From: DATFES01 sp035457725
GTDB taxonomy: Bacteria > Pseudomonadota > Alphaproteobacteria > CACIAM-22H2
DNA length: 64,000 nucleotides
Direction: 5' to 3'
Assembly (NCBI GenBank): GCA_035457725.1
Contig: DATIBC010000044.1
Span: forward strand, 1-64,000
Every line of letters begins with the position of its first letter. Position 1 is the stretch's first letter. Below are positions 52,636-61,966 of the stretch, piece after piece. Both the position numbers and the translations under genes were made by a program. The notes under the pieces were generated by a model. It was not told the DNA's origin. It saw only the letters and a program-made list of their open reading frames with translations, and did not search any database.

Positions 52636-53943
52636 TCACAGTCCCGTATAGATCGGGAAGCGGCGGCACAACGCGCCGACCCGCCCCCGCACTTCGTTTT
52701 CGACCCGGCCATTCTCATCGGGCGTCGCGGCAAGGCCGTCGAGAACGTCGCCGATCATCTCGCCGACCTCGCGGAACTCGGCGATACCGAACCCGCGCGT
52801 CGTTCCAGCCGGGGTGCCGAGCCGCACGCCCGAGGTTACGGTCGGTTTTTCGGGATCGAACGGAATGCCGTTCTTGTTGCAGGTCAATCCCGCCCGTTCA
52901 AGGCTCGCTTCAGCCGCCTTTCCGGTCAGCCGTTTCGGCCGCAAATCGACCAACATTAGATGCGTATCGGTGCCGCCCGACACGATATCAAGGCCGCGCT
53001 GCGTCAGCGTTGCCGCGAGCGCGCGGGCGTTGTCGACCACGGCGCGAGCGTAAGCGCGAAACGCGGGTGATAGCGCCTCGCCAAAGGCGACCGCCTTGGC
53101 GGCGATGACGTGCATCAGTGGCCCGCCCTGAATTCCGGGAAAGACGGCCGAATTGATCTTCTTGCCGAGTTCTTCATCGGCCGAGAGGATCATGCCTCCG
53201 CGGGGACCCCGCAAGGTCTTGTGCGTGGTGGTCGTCACCACATGGGCATGGGGCAAAGGCGACGGATGGGCCCCACCCGCGACGAGGCCGGCGAAGTGCG
53301 CCATGTCGACCATCAGGTACGCCCCGACTTGATCGGCGATAGCGCGGAAGCGCGCAAAATCGATCACCCTCGGATACGCGGACCCGCCGGCGATGATCAG
53401 CTTGGGACGATGCTCCTTGGCCAGGCGCTCGACCGCGTCATAGTCGATGCGGGCGTCGTCTCGCCGGACGCCGTATTGCGCCGCCTTGAACCATTTGCCG
53501 GAAAGATTTGGCGGCGCACCGTGCGTAAGATGGCCGCCCGCTGCAAGCGACATGCCGATGATCGTGTCGCCCGGCTGCAGCAGGGCGAAGAAAACGGCCT
53601 GGTTCGCTTGCGCCCCGGAGTGCGGCTGCACGTTGGCGAACGCGCAGTCGAACAGTTTCTTGGCGCGTTCGATCGCCAACGCCTCGGCCACGTCGACATG
53701 CTCGCATCCTCCATAGTAGCGGCGTCCAGGATAGCCTTCGGCGTATTTGTTGGTCAGCACGGTGCCTTGAGCCTCGAGCACCGCCCGCGAGACGATGTTC
53801 TCGGAAGCGATCAGCTCAATTTGCGCCTGCTGCCGCTGCAATTCGGCGCGAACCCCGCGATAGATCTCGGGATCGGTCTCGGAAAGCAAGGCGGAAAAAA
53901 ACTGATTCTCCGGAACAGTGACGGCTGTCTTGGCGACGGACAT
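52636..53943 (-). CDS. glyA: Serine hydroxymethyltransferase
   Basis: A 435-residue PLP enzyme. The PLP lysine is in VVTTTTHKTLRGPRGG; other typical regions are LIASENIVSRAVLEAQGTVLTNKYAEGYPGRRYYGGCEHVD and DMAHFAGLVAGGAHPSPL. It converts serine and tetrahydrofolate to glycine and methylene-THF. Length is normal. It is 55 bases after rpiB and precedes nrdR. Confidence 0.98.
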   Translation of the reverse strand: MSVAKTAVTVPENQFFSALLSETDPEIYRGVRAELQRQQAQIELIASENIVSRAVLEAQGTVLTNKYAEGYPGRRYYGGCEHVDVAEALAIERAKKLFDCAFANVQPHSGAQANQAVFFALLQPGDTIIGMSLAAGGHLTHGAPPNLSGKWFKAAQYGVRRDDARIDYDAVERLAKEHRPKLIIAGGSAYPRVIDFARFRAIADQVGAYLMVDMAHFAGLVAGGAHPSPLPHAHVVTTTTHKTLRGPRGGMILSADEELGKKINSAVFPGIQGGPLMHVIAAKAVAFGEALSPAFRAYARAVVDNARALAATLTQRGLDIVSGGTDTHLMLVDLRPKRLTGKAAEASLERAGLTCNKNGIPFDPEKPTVTSGVRLGTPAGTTRGFGIAEFREVGEMIGDVLDGLAATPDENGRVENEVRGRVGALCRRFPIYTGL

Positions 53944-53998
53944 GTGTCCTCTACTCCGTGCAAGTCGCGATTAAGGCCGGCGTCGGCGAAAGCCGGCG

Positions 53999-54433
53999 TC
54001 AACCGAGCTTAGCCACGCGACGTTCGTGGCGTCCGCCCGCGAACGGCGTGCTGAGAAAGGCCTGCAGGCACTCCTTGGCGATGTCTGGCGTCGTTATACG
54101 TCCGCCCAACGCCAACACATTAGCGTCGTTGTGTTCGCGGGAGAGCCGCGCGCCGGTGACGTCATGACAGAGCGCAGCGCGGACCCCCTTGTGCCGGTTG
54201 AGCGCGATCGATATGCCGATCCCCGTCCCGCACATGGCGACCCCGCGCTTGACGCGGCCCTCGCCGATCGCACGGGCCAGCTTGTCGGCGAAATCGGGAT
54301 AGTCGACACTTTCGGTGGAATTCGTCCCGAGATCGACGATCTCAAACCCGAGGCGTTTGAGCTCGTCGATCAACTCCTTCTTGAGCGGAAAGCCGGCATG
54401 ATCGGCGGCGATGGCGATGGCTTCGGCGCTCAT
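53999..54433 (-). CDS. rpiB: Ribose-5-phosphate isomerase B
   Basis: A 144-residue RpiB from ATG 54431-54433. The active-site cysteine is in RGVAMCGTGIGISIALNRHKGVRAALCHD; the start IAIAADHAGFPLKKELIDELKRLG is typical. It interconverts ribose-5-phosphate and ribulose-5-phosphate, the latter also feeding RibB. It is the first gene before glyA. Confidence 0.95.
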   Translation of the reverse strand: MSAEAIAIAADHAGFPLKKELIDELKRLGFEIVDLGTNSTESVDYPDFADKLARAIGEGRVKRGVAMCGTGIGISIALNRHKGVRAALCHDVTGARLSREHNDANVLALGGRITTPDIAKECLQAFLSTPFAGGRHERRVAKLG

Positions 54434-54762
54434 GGAAACGGAGTGCGTGGTTCCGGGCGTTGATGCGAAGGCGCGCGCGGCGGCGCGATCCTCGGACGGT
54501 ACCATATCTCGAAACCGGCTGCCAATCGGCCACAACCTGTCGGATCAGCGGGCTCTTGCGCCGGTTGGCTTCTCTGCGGAAGGACTTCGCCGCAGCGTCT
54601 CGACCGTGGCGCCGACAACCTTGCGATACGTCTTTGTCTTTGATCGTGGAAGTCGCCACGCGGCCAATACTTGGCTTGACCGAATAGCGCCGAAATGTAC
54701 ATTGACAATAAAGATTTTCACCATTAATGAACCTGAATTAATACCCAGAGAAAGGAATTAAA
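54434..54762. other. Divergent regulatory region of rpiB and mucR
   Basis: This 329-base gap holds no convincing protein gene. Its right part, about 54695-54762, is AT-rich and contains the mucR promoter candidate and a mucR ribosome-binding site (AGAAAGGA, ending about 7 bases before the ATG). Bases 54721-54739 nearly repeat the motif at 4649-4666. The left part is GC-rich with no landmark and presumably carries the rpiB promoter. Confidence 0.5.
54702..54730 (+). promoter_or_regulatory. Candidate mucR promoter and operator
   Basis: TTGACA (54702-54707) is followed after 17 bases by TAATGA (54725-54730), a fair sigma-70-type pair about 35 bases upstream of the mucR start. The downstream part overlaps ATTAAT-N8-ATTAAT, an inverted-repeat-like element around 54723-54742. 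MucR/Ros proteins bind AT-rich DNA and repress their own genes, so an operator here is plausible. Confidence 0.45.
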
Positions 54763-55224
54763 ATGCCAGATGAGGCAACCCCAAAAGGCAATATCCACGA
54801 ACTGATACGATTGACCGCTCAAGTTGCCGCGGCTTACGTGGGCAATAATCCGGTGCCGCAGGCCCAACTTCCCGAAGTCATCAAGCTCATCTATGGCTCG
54901 ATCGCCGGCCTAGACCATTCGCCCGCGGCTCCAATATCGGGCTTGAGGCCGATGGTGCCGATCAAGAAATCGGTCACGCCGGAGTACATCGTTTGCCTCG
55001 AAGACGGCAAGAAGTTGAAGATGCTGAAGCGCCATTTGCGTACTGCCTACGGGATGACGCCCGAGGAATACCGGATGAAGTGGGGCCTAGCGCCGGATTA
55101 CCCGATGGTAGCGCCGAATTACGCCGAGCAGCGCTCGGTCTTCGCCAAGAAGATCGGCCTCGGCAAACGGCCTAGCGGTGGCCGCAGGTCGGCGGGCCGT
55201 TCGCGCGCCGGCGGGCGCGGCTGA
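54763..55224 (+). CDS. mucR: MucR/Ros-family zinc-finger transcriptional regulator
   Basis: A 153-residue regulator with a strong AAGGA ribosome-binding site. The N-terminal helix resembles MucR (HELIRLTAQVAAAYVGNNPVPQAQLPEVIKLIYGSI). The zinc-finger region is VCLEDGKKLKMLKRHLRTAYGMTPEEYRMKWGLAPDYPMVAPNYAEQRS, the diagnostic Ros/MucR motif. MucR binds AT-rich promoters, acts as a H-NS-like silencer, and controls exopolysaccharide, motility and cell cycle genes in alphaproteobacteria. The C-terminal tail is Arg/Gly-rich (RRSAGRSRAGGRG). Confidence 0.93.
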   Translation: MPDEATPKGNIHELIRLTAQVAAAYVGNNPVPQAQLPEVIKLIYGSIAGLDHSPAAPISGLRPMVPIKKSVTPEYIVCLEDGKKLKMLKRHLRTAYGMTPEEYRMKWGLAPDYPMVAPNYAEQRSVFAKKIGLGKRPSGGRRSAGRSRAGGRG

Positions 55225-55234
55225 GGCGGCGTAC

Positions 55235-55267
55235 AAAAAAACGGCCCGGCGGTCGCCCGCCGGGCCG
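55235..55267 (-). terminator. Intrinsic terminator of the liv operon (minus strand)
   Basis: A perfect 11-bp stem CGGCCCGGCGG (55242-55252) / CCGCCGGGCCG (55257-55267) with loop TCGC is followed on the minus strand by a T7 run (bases 55241-55235). It lies 35 bases past the livJ stop and just after the mucR stop (+), so it can end the liv transcript and, less well, mucR. Confidence 0.85.
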
Positions 55268-55301
55268 GTTCTCTCGCCGCCTGACGACGGCTAGAAGTCG
55301 A

Positions 55302-56414
55302 TTACATCTCGGCGTATTTGCCGGCCTTCCAGACGTAGAACACGTACTGGGAGTTCGAGACATCGCCCTTGTTGTCGTACTTTAGATTGCCGATCACGGT
55401 GTTGAACGACTGACCGCGGATCGCCTTCGAGAGTTGGGCAAGATCGAGCGACTTGGTCTTCTCAACTGCCGCCGCCCACACCTGGATCGCCGCGTAGGTG
55501 TAGAGCGTGTAGCCTTCGGGGTCATAGCCCTGCTGCTTGAATTTCCCGACGACCTGCGCGGCTTCTTTGGCTTTGCGGGGGTCGGGAGCGAACGTCATCA
55601 AAGTGCCCTCGCCTGCCGGACCGGTGATCTTCCAGAACTCGTCGGTGACCAACGCGTCCTCGGAGATCGCCTGGGCGGTGAAGCCCTGTTCGCGCGATTG
55701 GCGAACCAACAGGCCGGCTTCAGTGTGATACAGGCCGAGATACATCACCTCGACGCGCGCGGCCTTCATCTTGCTGATCAGCGCGGAGAAGTCCTTGTCG
55801 CCCTGCGTGATCGCCTCGTACATGGCCTCCTTGACGCCCTTGGCGTTCAACGCCTTCTTCGTCTCGTCGGCGATGCCTTTGCCGTACGTCGATTTGTCGT
55901 GGATGATGGCGACGTTCTTGCCCTTGAACTTATCGGCGATGTATGCGCCAGCCACCGCACCCTGCTGATCATCGCGCCCGCAGGTGCGGAAGACGTTAAT
56001 CCAGCCCTTGCCGGCTGCACCATCCGTCAGCACAGGGTTGGTCGACGCCGGCGAGATCTGCAGGATCTTCGCCTCGGCGTAGACCTCCGAGGCCGGAATC
56101 GACGAAGACGAGCAGAAGTGCCCGGCAATGAGCGCCACCTTGCGCCCCGCCATCTGCGTGGCCACTGCGCGCGCCTGGCGGGGGTCGCACGCGTCATCGC
56201 CGATTTCGAGCTTGATCTTGCGGCCGAGCACGCCGCCCTTGGCGTTGAGGTCGTCGACCGCCGCTTGGGCGCCGCGGCGCATCTGTTCACCGAAGGCCGC
56301 ATACTGGCCCGTCATCGGACCGACTGACGCGATAACGATCTCTTGGGCCATGGACGGCCCGGAAGCGAACATTGTCGCCGCGGCCGCGATCAGGCCCAAT
56401 CCAATCTTTCGCAT
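55302..56414 (-). CDS. Branched-chain amino acid-type ABC transporter substrate-binding protein
   Basis: A 370-residue periplasmic binding protein from ATG 56412-56414 (GGGAG upstream). Signal peptide LGLIAAAATMFASGPSMAQ. The fold type I domain starts EIVIASVGPMTGQYAAFGEQMRRGAQAAVDDLNAKGG, and ISPASTNPVLTDG is the LivJ-type substrate region. The bound ligand could be leucine or another amino, aromatic or dicarboxylic acid. It is the last gene of a livH-M-G-F operon and is followed by a strong terminator. Confidence 0.9.
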   Translation of the reverse strand: MRKIGLGLIAAAATMFASGPSMAQEIVIASVGPMTGQYAAFGEQMRRGAQAAVDDLNAKGGVLGRKIKLEIGDDACDPRQARAVATQMAGRKVALIAGHFCSSSSIPASEVYAEAKILQISPASTNPVLTDGAAGKGWINVFRTCGRDDQQGAVAGAYIADKFKGKNVAIIHDKSTYGKGIADETKKALNAKGVKEAMYEAITQGDKDFSALISKMKAARVEVMYLGLYHTEAGLLVRQSREQGFTAQAISEDALVTDEFWKITGPAGEGTLMTFAPDPRKAKEAAQVVGKFKQQGYDPEGYTLYTYAAIQVWAAAVEKTKSLDLAQLSKAIRGQSFNTVIGNLKYDNKGDVSNSQYVFYVWKAGKYAEM

Positions 56415-56550
56415 ATCTGCTACTCCCTGTTGTTGAGGACGGTGGAATGGCTGCACACTCCACGATACGGGCGCGCCGGCCTCCCGCCGGGCCCCGTAAA
56501 CTGGACCCGATCTTAGGCCGGACCGGTCCGGTCGGCAACAAGACCCGGAC

Positions 56551-56895
56551 TTAGCCCGTCGCTTGTCGCCGTGGACGCCAGGAAAACAGACCGGATCGTT
56601 CGTATAACCATGGATATTGTGTAACCATCTTGTGCGCCCGCGTGGCCAGGTATGCCGCAGCGCCGATGGCGCACGTCACAACGACGGAGGCGATAAATCC
56701 TGATATCGATAAGATCTCGCCCTCGAACAGCGCGAAGCAGAAGAACCGGTTGGCGGCGGCGAGCAGCAGGCAATAAGGGAATACCTGCCACATTGGCCGC
56801 CACGTTCCGGCGAGCGCTTGGCCGGTCATGAAGCTGGCGAATCCGAATATGACGACGGTCACGCCGATGAACACCGATAGCGAACTGCCCAGCAC
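56551..56895 (-). CDS. DUF6867 small membrane protein
   Basis: About 114 residues from GTG 56893-56895, where an AGAGGTGGAAGAG sequence lies upstream; longer frames extend into livF. Four membrane-type helices are seen: SLSVFIGVTVVIFGFASFM, VFPYCLLLAAANRFFCFALF, ILSISGFIASVVVTCAIGAAAYL and the short MVTQYPWLYERSGLFSW end. The motif MTGQALAGTWRPMWQVFPY and VTQYPWLYER are hallmarks of DUF6867 proteins found within alphaproteobacterial liv operons. Function unknown. Confidence 0.8.
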   Translation of the reverse strand: MLGSSLSVFIGVTVVIFGFASFMTGQALAGTWRPMWQVFPYCLLLAAANRFFCFALFEGEILSISGFIASVVVTCAIGAAAYLATRAHKMVTQYPWLYERSGLFSWRPRRQATG

Positions 56896-56935
56896 CTCTT
56901 CCACCTCTGCCTCCGCTCCCCGTTCCGCCAGCCAG

Positions 56936-57655
56936 TCAGTGCGTTCGTCCGCCCTCGAGGTAGGCCGCACGAACCTCGCGGTTGGCCAACAGATCCGCGC
57001 CTGTGCCCTCCATCGCGATGCGGCCGTTGACGATGACGTAGGCGCGGTGGGCGAGCTTCAGCGCATGATAGGCGTTCTGCTCGACCAGCAGCACGGTCAT
57101 GCGCTCCTGCGCGTTGATCTCGCGGATGGTCTCGAAGATTTGCTTGACCAGCAGCGGCGCCAGTCCGAGCGACGGTTCGTCGAGCAGCAACAGGCGCGGC
57201 CGGCTCATCAGCGCGCGGCCGATGGCCAGCATCTGCTGCTCTCCGCCCGAGAGCGTGCCGCCGCGCTGGTTTTGCCGCTGCTTCAGGATCGGAAAGAGCG
57301 CGAACACCTTCTCCGCGTCGGCGGCGAAATGCGCCGGATCGGACGTTAACGCGCCGAGCTTCAAATTCTCGATCACCGTCATCCGCGGAAAGATCCGTCT
57401 GCCCTCGGGCGCGTGCGCGATTCCCAGTCCGACGATCTCGTGCGTGTCGCGATGCGTTATATCGGCGCCGTCGAAGGTAATCCTGCCGCGCGCCGCGCGC
57501 GGGTTGCCGCAAATCGTCATCAATAATGTCGATTTGCCGGCGCCGTTGGCGCCGATGAGCGTGACCATCTCACCCTGCCGTACCTCGATGCTGATGCCGC
57601 GCAGGGCCTCGATCGGACCGTAAAACGTGTGGATGCCGCTGACGCTCAGCATCAC
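56936..57655 (-). CDS. livF: Liv-type ABC transporter ATP-binding protein LivF
   Basis: A 239-residue ATPase with Walker A GANGAGKST, signature LSGGEQQMLAIGRAL and Walker B LLLLDEPSLGLAPLL. It begins 4 bases inside the livG stop region. It pairs with LivG to power branched-chain amino acid-type uptake. Length and order are standard. Confidence 0.93.
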   Translation of the reverse strand: MMLSVSGIHTFYGPIEALRGISIEVRQGEMVTLIGANGAGKSTLLMTICGNPRAARGRITFDGADITHRDTHEIVGLGIAHAPEGRRIFPRMTVIENLKLGALTSDPAHFAADAEKVFALFPILKQRQNQRGGTLSGGEQQMLAIGRALMSRPRLLLLDEPSLGLAPLLVKQIFETIREINAQERMTVLLVEQNAYHALKLAHRAYVIVNGRIAMEGTGADLLANREVRAAYLEGGRTH

Positions 57656-58515
57656 TGCTGGCCCCCCGCCGCTCCGGACAGGTCGGCGGCCACTTCGGGC
57701 GGCAGCTCCTCGCGCTCGCTTTCGCCGAGGTAGGCGCGGATAACGACGGGGTCGTTGCGTACGTGCTCGGGCGTCCCGTCGGAGATCTTGCGGCCATAGT
57801 CGAGGACGATCACATGGTCGGAAATCTCCATCACCACGCTCATGTCGTGCTCGATCAGCAGCACGGCGATCCGCTGCTTGTCGCGAATCTCGCGTAGCAA
57901 CTCGTTGAGCGCCGCCGATTCACGCGGGTTGAGCCCCGCCGCCGGCTCGTCGAGGCACAGCATCACCGGCTCGGTGCACATCGCGCGGGCGATCTCGAGC
58001 CGGCGCTGATCGCCGTAGGCCAGATTGCCTGCCTCCATGTCGGCCTTGCCGAGCAGCCCGATGCGATCGAGCCAGTACCGCGCCAGGTCGAGCGCCGACT
58101 TCTCCGCGGCGCGGTAACCCGGCAAGGCAAGCAATCCGAAGACCGTGAAGCCGGAGGCCCGCATCAGCCGATTGTGCTGGGCGATGATCAAGTTCTCGAG
58201 AACCGTCATGCGCGGAAATAGGCGGACGTTTTGGAAGGTTCGCGCCACGCCGGCATGTTGGGCGATGCGGAAACCGTCCATTCGCTCGAGCAGAAAAGTC
58301 GCGCCGTTCCGCGACAGCGCCAAGCGTCCGATGGTCGGCTTATAAAAACCGGTGAGACAATTGAACATCGTCGTCTTGCCGGCGCCGTTGGGGCCAATGA
58401 TCGCGGTGATCTCGCGATCCTGGGCGTCGAACGAAACCGCGTCGACGGCGACCAAGCCGCCGAAACGCATCGTCAGTTGCTCGACTTGGAGGAGCGGCGC
58501 AGCGGCGGCGTTCAT
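57652..58515 (-). CDS. livG: Liv-type ABC transporter ATP-binding protein LivG
   Basis: A 287-residue ATPase from ATG 58513-58515, overlapping the livM stop (ATGA). Walker A IIGPNGAGKTT near residue 40, signature LAYGDQRRLEIARAM and Walker B MLCLDEPAAGLNPRESA are visible. The insertion around residues 75-130 is typical of LivG. The last 30 residues are acidic and extend beyond the usual end. Confidence 0.93.
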   Translation of the reverse strand: MNAAAAPLLQVEQLTMRFGGLVAVDAVSFDAQDREITAIIGPNGAGKTTMFNCLTGFYKPTIGRLALSRNGATFLLERMDGFRIAQHAGVARTFQNVRLFPRMTVLENLIIAQHNRLMRASGFTVFGLLALPGYRAAEKSALDLARYWLDRIGLLGKADMEAGNLAYGDQRRLEIARAMCTEPVMLCLDEPAAGLNPRESAALNELLREIRDKQRIAVLLIEHDMSVVMEISDHVIVLDYGRKISDGTPEHVRNDPVVIRAYLGESEREELPPEVAADLSGAAGGQQ

Positions 58516-59828
58516 CGCCCCTGCCCCGCCGATGCGACCGCGGGAAACCGTATCGACGGCTCGCGACGCGCCACTAAGCCTTGCGGGCGCCAAACCATGA
58601 TCATCACCATCGCGGCGCCGAACAACAACATGCGGTATTGGGCAAACTCGCGGCCAAACTCCGGCAGCAGAATTAAGAACGCCGCGGCGATCACCACGCC
58701 GAGCTGGCTGCCCATGCCGCCAAGGACGACGATGGCGAGGATCGTCGCCGATTCGATGAAGGTGAAGCTTTCCGGGCTGATGAAGCCTTGGCGCGTGGCG
58801 AAGAACGATCCGGCGAACCCGCCGAACATCGCTCCCAACGCGAATGCGCTCAACTTGGTGTTAGTCGGATTGATGCCAAGCGACCGGCAGGCAATCTCGT
58901 CCTCGCGCAACGCTTCCCATGCGCGTCCGAGCGGCAGGCGGCGGATGCGAAGGGTGAACCAGTTGGTCAGGAGGGCGAGTAAAAGAATGATGTAATAAAG
59001 AAACGTCAGGCGATGGATGCCGGAGAACTCGATATCGAAATACTCGTGGAACGTGGTTTGACCGGGCGGCGCCGTCGGCGCGAACGGCATGCCGAGGAAC
59101 GACGGCCGCGGAATGGCGCTGAGGCCGTTCGGCCCGCCCGTGAACTCCCACCAATTGAGAAGAATGATGCGGATCATCTCGCCGAAGCCGAGCGTGACGA
59201 TCGCCAAGTAATCACCGCGCAGACGGAGAACTGGAAATCCCAGCAGGATGCCGAAGGTCGCCGCCAGCGCGCCCGCAAGCGGCAAGGATTCCCAGAAGCC
59301 GAGCGACAAGTACTGGGCCGCCAGGGCGAAGGAATACGCGCCGACGGCGTAGAAGGCCACATAACCGAGATCGAGAAGCCCAGCGAGCCCGACGACGATG
59401 TTCAGGCCCCAGCCGAGCATCACATAGATCAGGACGGTGATCGCCACATCCATGATGTACTGGTTGGCGAACGGCAGGAAGGGTAGTACGAAGCCGAAAA
59501 CCGCCACCGCGCCCCCGACCCATATGCCGATCGCGCCAAGCGATCCGGCGAATTCTTGGACGGCGGCGAATGGTGCGCTCAGTACCGAGCCTCCCCGCTG
59601 CATCAGCAGCGCGAGAACGAACCGGCCGACGAATACGGCCGCCACGCCCACCATCACCCACGAAAAGCGCGTCTCGAGGGTGACGCCGCCGGTGATGTCG
59701 ACCAGCCGGAACCCGATCAGCGGAACCGCGAGAATGAGCGCGACGAGCGCGGCCAGGCCGGCCTCGCGCGCCGCCGTCATCAACGGCGATGGTCGTGGCG
59801 CCGGCGCCTGTTGGACGAGGGTCGCCAC
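58512..59828 (-). CDS. livM: Liv-type ABC transporter permease LivM
   Basis: A 438-residue permease starting at GTG 59826-59828. Helices include EAGLAALVALILAVPLIGF and a LivM core with GLNIVVGLAGLLDLGYVAFYAVGAYSFALAA and ATILAIVVLGGMGSQLGVVIAAAFLILLP. The EAA-like loop is GRAWEALREDEIACRSLGIN. An N-terminal extension of about 110 residues with extra helices occurs in several proteobacterial LivMs. Confidence 0.93.
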   Translation of the reverse strand: MATLVQQAPAPRPSPLMTAAREAGLAALVALILAVPLIGFRLVDITGGVTLETRFSWVMVGVAAVFVGRFVLALLMQRGGSVLSAPFAAVQEFAGSLGAIGIWVGGAVAVFGFVLPFLPFANQYIMDVAITVLIYVMLGWGLNIVVGLAGLLDLGYVAFYAVGAYSFALAAQYLSLGFWESLPLAGALAATFGILLGFPVLRLRGDYLAIVTLGFGEMIRIILLNWWEFTGGPNGLSAIPRPSFLGMPFAPTAPPGQTTFHEYFDIEFSGIHRLTFLYYIILLLALLTNWFTLRIRRLPLGRAWEALREDEIACRSLGINPTNTKLSAFALGAMFGGFAGSFFATRQGFISPESFTFIESATILAIVVLGGMGSQLGVVIAAAFLILLPEFGREFAQYRMLLFGAAMVMIMVWRPQGLVARREPSIRFPAVASAGQGR

Positions 59829-59832
59829 GCGC

Positions 59833-60747
<915 letters not shown>

Positions 60748-60977
60748 GCCCTGGAACTCCCTGTTCCGACCCAGCCGCTGCTCCGCTGGCAAACCGGCCG
60801 GCGCCCCCGAATTTTTGTCCCGTCCGTCCGGGGTGCGGCACAAGTCATACGGGTAAGCCGCACGCTTGCCAAGGTTCTCGTTTTGCGCGATCAGCCCGGC
60901 GCTCGCGCCGCGAGCTTGGCGGAGAATTCCTTTACATATAAAATAATCGATCGTCCCCCGAACGACCGTCAGGCGCG

Positions 60978-61430
60978 ATGTCCTCCGCTCCGTTCAGTCG
61001 ACAGCTTCGCATCCGTTTTTCGCATTCGGATCCGGCAGGGATCGTCTACTACCCGAACTATTTCGATATGTTCAACGGACTGATCGAGGACTGGTTCTCC
61101 GACGGCCTCGGCATCGACTATGCCAAGCAAATCGTCGTCCACAGGCTGGGCCTGCCGACGGTCCACGCGGCGTGTGATTTCTTCATCCCGAGCCGGATGG
61201 GCGACCTGCTTTCAATGACGTTGCTGGTGCGCGATGTCGGCCGTTCGTCGCTCAAGCTCACGATCCACGGCCATGTCGGCGCCGAGGAGCGGCTGCGCGC
61301 CGACCTCGTCGTCGTCCTTATTTCGCTCGACACCAACAAATCGACACCGATCCCCGACAAGCTGCGCAGCCGCTTCGTCGACTACAAGGCGGCGCACGCC
61401 GGGTGGACCGTCGAGGCGGCGGCAGTCTGA
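60978..61430 (+). CDS. 4-hydroxybenzoyl-CoA thioesterase-type acyl-CoA thioesterase
   Basis: A 150-residue hot-dog protein. The catalytic aspartate is in HSDPAGIVYYPNYFDMFN near residues 16-33, the 4HBT-type active site. Other parts are DWFSDGLGIDYAKQIVVHRLGLPTVHAACDFFIPSRMGD. It likely hydrolyses an aromatic or short acyl-CoA. It is divergent from livH and is followed by a RidA gene after 35 bases, so it may belong to the same catabolic unit. Confidence 0.85.
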   Translation: MSSAPFSRQLRIRFSHSDPAGIVYYPNYFDMFNGLIEDWFSDGLGIDYAKQIVVHRLGLPTVHAACDFFIPSRMGDLLSMTLLVRDVGRSSLKLTIHGHVGAEERLRADLVVVLISLDTNKSTPIPDKLRSRFVDYKAAHAGWTVEAAAV

Positions 61431-61465
61431 GTAACGCAACGCGCGACGAAGGAGCGCATCACGAC

Positions 61466-61900
61466 ATGCACGATACGTTGTTGCCCAAAGGCTGGCGGCG
61501 GCCTGCGGGCTACGCCAATGGTGTCGCAGCGCGCGGGCGAACGATCTACGTCGCCGGCCAGATCGGCTGGAACGCACAGGGACTATTCGAGACCGACGAT
61601 TTCACCGCTCAGGTCCGCCAGGCGCTCGCCAATGTGCGCGCGGTTCTCGAAGCCGGGGGCGCCGCGCCGCGGCACCTGACACGCATGACATGGTACGTGA
61701 CCGATAAACACGAATATCTCGCGAATCTGCCGGCGATCGGCGACGCCTACCGCGACGTCATCGGCAGGATTTTTCCGGCCATGACTCTGATCGAGGTCAA
61801 GGGTCTCCTTGAGGCTCGCGCCAAGGTCGAGATCGAAGCCACGGCAGTCGTTCCCGAACCGCGACGCAATCCGGTACGCAAGTCGTCGCGAAGTCGCTAG
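61466..61900 (+). CDS. RidA family protein
   Basis: A 144-residue RidA/YjgF-type protein from ATG 61466 (GAAGGAG upstream). Core: LPKGWRRPAGYANGVAARGRTIYVAGQIGWNAQGLFETDDFTAQVRQALANVRAVLEAGGA, then RMTWYVTDKHEYL and MTLIEVKGLLEARAKVEIEATAVV. The arginine of the substrate pocket lies in EARAKVEIEA. RidA members hydrolyse reactive enamines/imines; members found in aromatic-degradation clusters may act on pathway intermediates. The tail is basic (RRNPVRKSSRSR). Confidence 0.85.
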   Translation: MHDTLLPKGWRRPAGYANGVAARGRTIYVAGQIGWNAQGLFETDDFTAQVRQALANVRAVLEAGGAAPRHLTRMTWYVTDKHEYLANLPAIGDAYRDVIGRIFPAMTLIEVKGLLEARAKVEIEATAVVPEPRRNPVRKSSRSR

Positions 61901-61966
61901 AGTCGCCTCAGCGCCCTACCCTCGACTATATTGCTCCAACGCCCACAAGCGCGAACGGAGAGAACG

